Source: Akebia trifoliata (taxonomy: Eukaryota; Streptophyta; Magnoliopsida; Ranunculales; Lardizabalaceae). Taken from it: a DNA stretch of 64,000 bases. A program made the translations under genes and the position numbers. Shown here one piece after another: positions 44,921-53,339 of this stretch. The notes below the pieces were generated by a model, which worked only from the letters and a program-made list of their open reading frames with translations, was not told the DNA's origin and made no database searches. Position 1 is the stretch's first letter, and every line of letters begins with the position of its first letter. The stretch lies in the NCBI GenBank assembly GCA_017979445.1, contig CM030708.1, positions 30,723,613 to 30,787,612 on the forward strand, given 5' to 3'.

Positions 44921-45495
44921 TTCTTTATTTATTATTAAGGTTTGCCTTTAATTACAATCTCAATAGAATAAAATATTATAGCACTCATTCAAACAATTTC
45001 AATAGTTTTTACAATTAAAAAAAAAAGGTTCATATATAATCTTAAAACTAAAACAAAAGAATCTAAGAAAAAAAATGAGAGTTTCTATTGGCACCCTAAC
45101 TTTTACTTATTCTCAATCATTCACCCTTTTTTTTTATTACTAAGGTTTACCTCTAATTACAATCTTAATAGAATAAAATATTATAGTATCATTCAAATAA
45201 TTTCAATAGTTTTTTACAATTAAAAAAAAATTTCATATAAATCTTATACCTAAAACAAAAGAATCTAAAAAAAAAAATGAGAGTTTCTATTGACACCTCA
45301 ACTTTTACTTATTCTCAACCATTCCCCTATTTTCTTTATTTATTACTAAGATTTACCTCTAATTATAATTTTAACATAATAAAATATTATAGCACTCAAT
45401 CAAACAATTTCAATAGTATTTTACAATTAAAAAAAAAGGTTCATAAAAAATATTAAATCTAAAACAAAAGAATCTAAGAAAAAATAAATTGACAT
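44921..45495. repeat. ~200-bp tandem repeat inside the Harbinger element
   Basis: Three head-to-tail units at about 44,921, 45,132 and 45,331. Each has TTATTACTAAGGTTTACCTC, TATTATAGCACTCATTCAAA and GAGAGTTTCTATTGGCACC (third unit incomplete). It lies upstream of the Myb-like gene and could belong to its regulatory region. Confidence 0.8.
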
Positions 45496-46984
45496 AATAT
45501 TAAATCTAAATGCACACCAATTCACATTATCACTACTAAATTCCATCACTATCCCCAAATCTATAGGAAAATGACAGAACCATCAAATTGGATAAGAAAA
45601 TAACAAATAGTGAAATACGTTTTGACTTGTTGATTATTTGGATGAGCTTCAATCATTGTTTATTTCCCATTATAATTGGACTCTACTCAATAACGTTTTT
45701 TAAAATTTTAAAAGATAATATTTATTTAATCCCTTTAAAAATATTTCAATGTATCTTATTTTACATTTTTTTATTTAAAAAAAAAAAAGAAAAAAAAAAT
45801 GTAGGAAACGAGTTTCTCAAATTGCTGCTTTATCTCTATTTGTTGTCAAGCCAGTGAACAATCTCTAGAAAAGTAAAAGGATTTTTAAGTAAAATAAAAG
45901 CAAAAATTACTTACCTTTTAAAATCATGAACTCAAATTATCAAAATTAACATTTCAAATTGTTGATCTCGGTGTTTCATGTTGAAACGTTGGGATTGATG
46001 AATGTTCAATATCAATGATTAGAAAAAAGTTGGTGTAGTGTTAACCAAAAAGTTGGTGTGGCAATATAACTTTATTTGTTAAGTTTGTTTCTAACCCACA
46101 AGTTTTCTGTGGCTGTGGGAGAACATTGCTGTCTTTAGTGATTTCAAGAGTTCGATTGATTCAAAGAGGTATGTGGGTGAGTTCTGTGGGTGATGTCAAG
46201 AGCCCAAACGCAAGTTGAATGCGATGAAGGTGGGTTCCATGGGTGAGTCGTGAGTGAGAGAGGGTTTGAGAGAGTTGGCCATTAATGGATGGTTGAGGTG
46301 CTGCTGTGTAACTAAGTAATTATTTGGTGTTGAGAGAGTTGGCCATTAATGGATGGCTGTGATGAAGGTTTGTGAGTGATGGGTGAGAAGACAAAGATGT
46401 TTGTGCCTTAATGGTAAACGTGAGTGAATGAGGGAGATGAAGGTGTTGGGACGAAGAGAATGAGGGTGAGTTTGGGTTCGATTGAACTATTGGAGAAGAT
46501 GACAATGGTGTTGAGGCTGAAGATTTGTAGGTGAGTGAGCATTGAAATCGATTGATGAATGGATGTAAATTTCTGTTTTACTCTTCTTTCTCTTTTTTTT
46601 TTTTTTTTCCTCTTTTACTTCTACAATCTCTGAAAATTTTCAATTGAGCTCTTGGAGAAGATGACGATGGATTGCTTAAAACACAAAAATTGAAAAAAAA
46701 AAAAAAAAGTTGCTTACCTGTGTGAGTTGCAGAGATGAATTCCTGATTGTTAAATCAGAGAGAGAGAGAGAGAGATGACGCCAAGTAAGTTGTTCACTCT
46801 GTTTTTGCGGAACCGATTGATTTTGCGGAGCCTCCGTGAAGTGATGGTAGTCGATAGAATCGGCTGGTTTTAACGAAAGAGTCGGCAGTTTAAAAGAGGT
46901 TCAATCCATTCCAAACACTGAGGTTTCAAAAAACCGGGCGTGTTCGGATGAATTTAACCGGCCCACGGCTCTTCCAAACAGACC
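45496..46984. other. Harbinger right non-coding region
   Basis: No coding sequence supported. A short duplication (GAGAGAGTTGGCCATTAATG at 46,267 and 46,331), poly-T and poly-A runs at 46,591 and 46,693, and a GA microsatellite at 46,759. Confidence 0.6.
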
Positions 46985-46988
46985 ATAA

Positions 46989-47170
46989 GTACCAACCTTC
47001 AATATTTTAAATATAAAGAGGTAGATGTGACATTTTCTCATTTGAATTAAACAGGTTGAATTTTTGGGATTTTACTTAAACTTTCGTACACTATAATTAC
47101 CAACCTTCAATAATATTTTAAATATAAAGTGGTAGATATGTGACATTTTCTCATTTGCATTATGAAGAGT
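46989..47170. repeat. Local tandem duplication beside the Harbinger insertion
   Basis: ACCAACCTTCAATATTTTAA followed by the ATGTGACATTTTCTCATTTG block occurs at about 46,991 and again at about 47,098. Confidence 0.7.
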
Positions 47171-47255
47171 AATAATTGTTAATGGATAATCTTATCTAGA
47201 ACACATTGTTAAGAGAAAATTTAGTATGAAATACAAGTGTGTAAGTGGAAGTGTA

Positions 47256-47415
47256 CATACCCACCAGGGTTAGCTGAGATAGTAAGGGTGATTGGATTGC
47301 TTTTCAGGTCTCACCTTTGAATTTCTATATATTGCAGAACCAAAATGGTGACTATTTACCTGTTGTCGCATGACAGGGTGGGATGGTGCATACGACCCAC
47401 CAAGCAAAACAAAAG
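47256..47415 (+). mobile_element. SINE-like element with 11-bp TSD
   Basis: 160 bp flanked by GTGGAAGTGTA at 47,245-47,255 and 47,416-47,426. The left part, TTAGCTGAGATAGTAAGG, resembles a Pol III A-box and CTTTGAATTTC sits where a B-box would be. The tail is A-rich. A paralogous copy is at 50,268-50,433; the counterpart at 32,291 is empty. Assignment as a tRNA-derived SINE is inference. Confidence 0.6.
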
Positions 47416-47426
47416 GTGGAAGTGTA

Positions 47427-48990
47427 GGTCATATTTATAAAGTCAATAAATCCTTATCCCAAAGATTTTGGTTCAACTAATTAAGGCTATTTTTTTATCA
47501 TTTCACTCTATCCAAAGCCAAATCTTTTACTATTTTGAGAATTAAATAGAATAAATGGTGTAGTAGTTCAAACTGTCAAACATGATATTGGCATGACTTT
47601 TAACAAAAAAATTAAAAAGAAAATACTTTTCTAAACCATCTCCTTAAGTGGTCTTCAACAATTTGATTATAGTAAAGAAAGTTGGGTTAAGAAAGGTTAC
47701 TTATGATGTGAACAGAGATCTGAGGTTTCGAAATTTATGTGCTAATTAAGCTGTGTCACCAATGGCATGGTGTCTTGAAGAAAAATATATAAAATAAAAT
47801 CAGATCTCTTAGACTGCTCAGAAATTTCTTTCCACCAGTTTTTTTATGTTTTAGTACACGTGTAACCATGGAATTGAATTAGAAGCAATGCTCGAGGTAT
47901 ATGTGCCAAAGTAATCTGAGGGCTGATCAGGTGACTGTCCCCATCCTTTGATGTTTGTAACTCTCATCTTGAACCTTCGATGATAAATTTTAGAACTATA
48001 AGAAAATCTATAAATTTGAACGATGCTCATCCTCTTACTTATGCAAGAATATGTTATATTTATAAAATTTAAAATTTAGTTTTTATATTTCAATATTATT
48101 AAAAATATTTATTTTTGTTCTCCACCAAAATATTATTATAGTTGAATACTTAGCCGAGTTTTCTAATCCTGATGGTTAATTTTCAAGCTCATTCAGGCAA
48201 AGTTGACAAGTGATTCGTTAATTTTCCCAGTTCATTTGGTGAGTTATTGGTTCCATTAAAGATGGCTAATTGGCCACAACAAAATCCAATCAAGTCGACT
48301 CTGAGTTTTGAATCGACCCATGAGCATAGTCATAAAATTCTCTGAATTTTTCAAAAAATAGTAAAATTCTCCAAATTTAATGTTAAGTCAATTAATTTGG
48401 CAAATTGGCAATCCCTCAAGTGATTCATTAGTTTTTTCAACATTCAAACATAAGAAAGAAGATAGGATTTAGAAAGAGATTGAAGATGGTTGGTTTTGGT
48501 AACAAATCCAATAAAATATTTTGTATAATCTCAAAAAAAATTCCAATTTTATTATATGAAACTTTCCTTAATTAATCAAATTGAACCCCTCACTGAATCC
48601 AAACTTGTTACCATGCCCACGAGTTTCAAAACTATGGGATTTTATCTGATGTGAATTATTACAACTTCTGAAATTCTCCCTTAAACTTTTCATGGTTAAA
48701 TCTGAATTTGAAATTTTAGAGATCGTCATCCAATTTAAAAGCCATGGACCAAACCTCTTTCTTTTTTTCTTTTTTTCTTTTTTTTTGGAGGGGGTAGGGG
48801 CTGATTTTGATTTTGAAAATCTGATCTGACCACGAAATCTTCCAATTATCATGGGTATAGATGTCATACGTTTGATTTGAGAGAGAGAGACTTAATATCA
48901 TATAAAAGGGATCAATCACAATATTTTATTAAAGCCACTCTTATTATATAAGTTACAGTACATACTTGGAGAATATGAGTTCCAGTTTTT
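47427..48990. other. Duplicated intergenic block downstream of copy D
   Basis: Homologous to 32,290-35,560 and 50,440-52,830. No gene. A pyrimidine-rich run TTTTTCTTTTTTTCTTTTTT is at 48,763-48,786, and a short GA run at 48,880. Confidence 0.65.
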
Positions 48991-49081
48991 CATGGGGCAC
49001 CCTTAAAGCTTTAACAGTATTACAACATTACAGATAATAATTGTAAATAATTACTTTAAACATACACTTAATTATTACTAA

Positions 49082-49266
49082 TTAACCAATAATGGGTGTC
49101 CGAGTGACAATGCCATGCACATTAACCCAAACCCTATCGCAACGGAAATCAAGAATAACACTCTGTCCTTTTACAATGATAGCATTCACAGCTGGGTTCT
49201 CTCTCTCGATCGTTGCTTCAGCAATCTTTCCTTTCACCCCAACCAGTTCTGGCCATGCACCCTTAC
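49082..49266 (-). pseudogene. Potato inhibitor I pseudogene, copy D (exon 2 only)
   Basis: Nearly identical to exon 2 of copy E (GAWPELVGVKGKIAEATIER, loop VILDFRC, GIVTRTPIIG) and still in frame. Two in-frame deletions: one codon (VKGQ for VKEGQ) and two codons (RVWVNV for RVWVWVNV), the second shortening a core strand. The splice acceptor GGCAG of the other copies is replaced by TTTTTTTGT, and exon 1, intron and promoter are missing. A leucine-rich-repeat gene fragment adjoins instead. Not expected to produce an inhibitor. Confidence 0.85.
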
Positions 49267-49434
49267 AAAAAAATTAACCGTCTAACGTGGATTCACCTGT
49301 ATCAAAAAAATTAAAAAATTGGCACTGAATCAGATTCTCATAAAATTAGTAATATTATAATAGAAACGAAAAGAAGAAATTATTTATTAAGGGATCTTTG
49401 CTCTCACATTATTTTACTTGAGAGAATTTATAAT

Positions 49435-49994
49435 CTAATCTTCTCCATCTTCCGAATCAGCTATAAAAGAAGTTGACTTGTTGGATGAAACTTTTAATTC
49501 TGATCTGAAAACAGGCCTCTTCAAATTTGGACATCCAACCACTTTAAAGTGCTTCACAGGACAATGTTGAAGAAAACTTCCTCGGCAGATGCTTGTTAGA
49601 CAATTTAACTCAAACAGTAGAACAAAATTTAACCGAGATAGCAAACCTTCCTGATGATCCACTGCTTCCTCTTCCTCATCATCTTCTATTGTAATTATTT
49701 CCACCAAATCTTTACAGAACTCTACTGCCAAATGATTTAGTTGCTGGAGATTGCGTGCTAAGCGGAATGAGAAGAGACTCTTCAATTTATTGCATTTTCT
49801 AATTTTCGAAACTTCCAAATTTCCAAAGGTTTTGGGGGACGATAACCCATGCACAATTTTCTTCATGTTTCCCATTTCTCTGATCTCTAAGAACTCCAAA
49901 CATATAAATGAATCTTGTGGAGTCTCCTCGTCGATCCTTATTAGATACTCTATCTCATCACCATTATCAATGAAAAGATATTTCAAGTGGCTGG

Positions 49995-50026
<32 letters not shown>
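49435..50026 (-). pseudogene. NLR (CC-NBS-LRR) C-terminal fragment
   Basis: A 180-residue stop-free frame ending at 49,435, with no ATG start. Irregular leucine-rich repeats typical of CNL resistance proteins: HLKYLFIDNGDEIEYLIRI, FGNLEVSKIRKCNKLKSLF, ARNLQQLNHLAVEFCKDLVE followed by an acidic EDDEEEE stretch, then VKHFKVVGCPNLKRPVF. This matches the end of such proteins, where patterns like L..L.V..C..L..L recur. The NB-ARC and N-terminal parts are absent. The frame runs upstream into the poly-G (plus-strand poly-C) run, which reads as poly-Gly. It adjoins truncated inhibitor copy D. Confidence 0.8.
49997..50026. repeat. 30-nt poly-C homopolymer
   Basis: An uninterrupted run of 30 C on the plus strand at the broken end of the NLR fragment. 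Such runs are rare in plant genomic DNA; it may be a real tract or an assembly/cloning artefact at a join. Confidence 0.95.
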
Positions 50027-50028
<2 letters not shown>

Positions 50029-50267
50029 ACTGCATCCAAGTCTGTAAAACTGTTGACACCATAAAAGTGTCTAGATCTTTGGGATTTTACTTAAGTTTTC
50101 GTACACACTAATTACCAACCTTCAATATTTTAAATTTAAAGTGGTAGATATTTGACATTTTCTCATTCGAATTATGAAGAGTAATAATTGTTTATGGATA
50201 ATCTTATCTAAAACACATTGTTAAGAGAAAATTTAGTATGAAATAAAAGTGCATAAATGGAAGTGCA

Positions 50268-50433
50268 TGTACCCACCAAGGGTTAGCTGAGATAGTAAAG
50301 GTGATTGGATTTGCTTTTCAAGTCACAAAATATCTATGTACCCCTCGACTAAAATGGTGACTACTTACCTGTATGTGATAGGATGGGATGATGCATGTGA
50401 CCCACCAAGAAAAAAATAAAAAAATAAAAAAAA
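50268..50433 (+). mobile_element. SINE-like element, second copy
   Basis: Homologous to 47,256-47,415, with an A-rich tail AAGAAAAAAATAAAAAAATA and flanks TGGAAGTGCA and TGGAAGTATA from the original duplication. It probably arrived by block duplication rather than by a second insertion. Confidence 0.6.
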
Positions 50434-51141
50434 GTGGAAGTATAGGTCATACCTATAAAGCCAATAAAGCCTTATCCCAAAGATTTGAGTCGATTAATTA
50501 AGCCTATTTTGATTTTTCATTTCATTCCATCCAAAGTCAAATCTTCTATTATTTTGAGTAATTAAATAGAATAAATGGTATTGTAGTTCAAACCGTCAAA
50601 CATGATACTGGCCTGACTTTAGAAAAAAAAAAATACTTTTCTAAACCATCTCCTTAAGTGGTCTAAAACAATTTGATTATAGTAAAGAAAGTTGGGCTAA
50701 GAAAGATTACTTAAGATGCGAACAGAGATTTGAGGTTTCGAAATTTATGTGCTAATTAAGCTGAGGTACCAATGGCATGGTGTCCGTTCATCTTGAAGAA
50801 AAATAAAATAAAATCCAATCTCTTAGACCGCTCAGAAATTTTTTCTCCACTAACCAATCACTCTTGCCTTTTTAATTTTTAGTACACGTGTAACCATGGA
50901 ATTGAATTAGATGCAATGGTCAAGGTATATGTGCCAAAGTAATCCAAGGGCTGATCAGGTGACTATCCCCCTCCTTTGATGTTTGTAATCCTCATCTCTT
51001 AAAGCTTTCATAATAAATTTTAGAACACTAGGAAAATCTATAAAATTTGAAGGATGCTCATCCTCTTATGCAAGAATATGTTAAATTTATAAATTTTAAA
51101 AATTAGTTTTTATATTTCAATATTATTAAAAATATTTATTT
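50434..51141. other. Duplicated intergenic block
   Basis: Homologous to 47,427-48,110; no gene. Confidence 0.65.
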
Positions 51142-51704
51142 ATTTTTTTATAAGTATAATATATTGAATCAGAAAAAAGATACAAGGAGGCCGAGAAAGC
51201 CTCGTAAAGAGCAATGAAAAGAAAACTACAACATCAATGATTACAAAAAGAGTCCCATCTAAACACAAAATCATCAAAAGTAATTCTTAAGAATTCTATG
51301 TTCTGCTTGGACCAAAGATATAAAAGACCTAAGATCTCCAAGAAATTTGCATGAGTACTAGTATTCTTATTGTTGAACACTCTGTTATTTCTCTCGTTCC
51401 AAATCCTCCAAGCAATTGCCGCCAGAAGCAAATCTGACAAGAACCGTTTTTTGGTATGAAAAGCATTACTAATCCATTCTTCTAACAATAAAGAGAACTT
51501 CTGAGGGAATACCCAATTAATACGGAAAAGCCTAAGGAAAGTTGACCAAATATTGTAACAAAAGGAACAATGAATTAAAATATGATCAACCGACCCTCCT
51601 TCCCTTATACAAAGAGGATAACAATTAAGAGTGATCCATCCCCGAACAATCAAATTATCCAACATAAGAATCCTACCACGGGACGCTAACCAAAAAAAAA
51701 AAAA
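51142..51704 (-). pseudogene. 5'-truncated LINE (L1-type) 3' end with zf-RVT domain
   Basis: A minus-strand frame reads SRGRILMLDNLIVRGWITLN, then CPLCIREGGSVDHILIHCSF and C-terminal WRIWNERNNRVFNN. This is the zinc-binding domain that follows reverse transcriptase in plant LINEs; the reverse transcriptase and endonuclease are absent. It interrupts a duplicated block whose empty counterpart is at 48,095-48,120. Flanking ATTTATTT at 51,134 and 51,705 may be the target-site duplication. The frame of 143 codons is otherwise open. Confidence 0.8.
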
Positions 51705-52384
51705 ATTTATTTGTGTTCTCCACCAAAATATGATTATAGTGGAATACTCAGTCGAGTTTTCTAATCCTGGTGATTAATTTGTAGGCTCATTCGACGAAGT
51801 TGACAAGTGATTCGTTAAGTTTCCAAGTTCATTTGGTGAGTTAATATTGGTTCCATTAAAGGTGGCTAATTGGCCACAACAAAATCCAATCAAGTTGACT
51901 TTGAGTATTGAATCGACCCCCAAGTATAGTCACAAAATTCTCTGAAATTTCAAAAAATAGTAAAATTCTCCAAATTAAATGTTAAGTCGATTAATTTGGC
52001 AAATTGACGATCCCTCAAGTGATTCATTAGTTTTTCAACATTCAAATATCAAGAAAAAGATAGGATTTAGAAAGAGATTGAAGATAGTTGGTTTTGATAA
52101 TAAATCCAATAAAATATTTTGTATAATCTCAAAAAAAAAAATTCCAATTTTGTTATGAAACTTTCCTTAATTAATCAAATTGAACCCCTCACCGAATCCA
52201 AACTTGTTACTATGCCCACGAGTTTCAAAACTATGGGATTTTATCTGATGTGAATTATTACAACTTCTGAAATTCTCCCTTAAAGTTTTCAAGGTTAAAT
52301 CTGAATTTGAAATTTTAGAGATCATCATCCAATTTAAAAGGCATGGACCGAAACTTTTTTTTTTTTTTTGAGGGGGTAGGGGCT
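51705..52384. other. Duplicated intergenic block
   Basis: Continues the homology to 48,115-48,790. No gene. Confidence 0.65.
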
Positions 52385-52612
52385 ATGGTTTTTAAACTCA
52401 TTCGAAACCGAGACGTATTGCCTGAATTAATTCGTTATCAGAGCTGAACAAGACCAACTCACAAAGTCAGTTTTTGACCAAGCTTTATGAGTCACAGTTC
52501 AATTTATTAATTTGTCTCATGAGATGTCTCAAACGTATCGGAAAACTCATCCGAGATGACTCGATATCGGAGCTGAATGAGACGAGACGAAATATCGAGT
52601 TTAAAAACCATG
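52385..52612. mobile_element. 228-bp MULE-type MITE
   Basis: Inverted ends ATGGTTTTTAAACTC and GAGTTTAAAAACCATG, perfect 9-bp duplication GTAGGGGCT at 52,376-52,384 and 52,613-52,621. The empty site is at about 48,789 (GGGGGTAGGGGCTGATTTTG). The same family and length recur at 63,256. Confidence 0.9.
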
Positions 52613-52697
52613 GTAGGGGCTGATTTTGATTTTGAAAATCTGATCTGGCCAAGAAATTTACCAATTAACATGGGTATAGATGTCATACATTTGATTT

Positions 52698-52722
52698 GAG
52701 AGAGAGAGAAAGAGAGAGAGAG
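52698..52722. repeat. GA microsatellite
   Basis: Imperfect GA run in the 3' flank of copy E; counterparts at 35,449 and 48,880 in the paralogous blocks. Confidence 0.8.
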
Positions 52723-52914
52723 ACTTAAGATCATATAAAAGAGATCAATCACAATATTTTATTAAAGCCACTCTTATTATATAGGTTACAGTACATACTT
52801 GGAGAATATCAGCTCCAGTTTTTCATGGGGCACCCTTAAAGCTTTAACAGTATTATAACATTACAGATAATAATTGTAAATAATTATTTTAAACATACAC
52901 TTAATTATTGCTAA

Positions 52915-53228
52915 TTAACCAATAACGGGCGTCCGAGTTACAATGCCATGCACATTAACCCAAACCCACACCCTATCGCAACGAAAATCAAGAATAACAC
53001 TTTGTCCTTCTTTTACAATGATAGCATTCACAGCTGGGTTCTCTCTCTCGATCGTTGCTTCAGCAATCTTTCCTTTCACACCAACCAGTTCTGGCCATGC
53101 ACCCTTACCATCTGCCATTAACACACAAACCAGAAAACAAATAAATATTAATTCTTAGACCATACTTTTATAATACAAATTAAATTATTAAAACCATAGA
53201 TCTTACCACCAACACATTTGGATGCCAT
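52915..53228 (-). CDS. Potato inhibitor I (PR-6) serine protease inhibitor, copy E
   Basis: Exon 1 at 53,207-53,228 (MASKCVG, donor G|GTAAG) and exon 2 at 52,915-53,111 (acceptor GGCAG), giving 72 residues. Motifs: DGKGAWPELVGVKG, ATIERENPAVNAIIV, binding loop with predicted P1 Leu (VIL|DF), and RCDRVWVWVN ending in TPVIG. One predicted disulfide joins the exon 1 Cys to the RC Cys. No signal peptide is visible, typical of the short PR-6 members thought to be cytosolic. P1 Leu suggests chymotrypsin- or subtilisin-like targets. The usual Thr at P2 is Ile. The intron is 95 nt. The TATA box lies 86 bp upstream. One of three intact copies in the cluster. Confidence 0.88.
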
Positions 53229-53313
53229 TTTCTTTTTCTTCTCTTTTGTTTGCTTTGCTTTTTCTTGTAATTTAATTTAAGATGTGAATCCTTAATTTGT
53301 AGGAGGAGATGGG

Positions 53314-53321
53314 TATTTATA
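53314..53321 (-). promoter_or_regulatory. TATA box of copy E
   Basis: TATAAATA on the minus strand in the shared GGGTATTTATAGAA context, 86 bp upstream of the ATG. Confidence 0.8.
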
Positions 53322-53339
53322 GAATTGCATTGTGAGAGC

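Larger units (their letters stand above)
41520..46985 (-). mobile_element. PIF/Harbinger transposon, apparently complete
   Basis: 5,466 bp. Terminal inverted repeats TGGTCTGTTTGGAARAGC (left end, and reverse complement at the right end; one mismatch). 3-bp target-site duplication TAA at 41,517-41,519 and 46,986-46,988, as expected for the superfamily. It encodes a DDE transposase and a Myb/SANT-like protein, both on the minus strand. The paralogous sequence at 50,100-50,120 (CGTACACACTAATTACCAAC) is an empty site with a single TAA. The subterminal left region has GTTGCTG-type repeats (41,550-41,650). Confidence 0.92.

Noticed and set aside
47256..47415. A tRNA gene suggested by the A-box-like motif
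   Set aside because: No acceptor stem or anticodon arm can be formed; a SINE-like element with a target-site duplication fits better.
49092..49277. Plus-strand open frame of 61 codons, with similar ones at 29,349, 52,943 and 58,503
   Set aside because: These are antisense shadows of inhibitor exon 2; the protein match is on the minus strand.
49751..50047. 98-codon frame ending in poly-Pro
   Set aside because: Antisense to the NLR fragment; the proline run is the poly-C tract.
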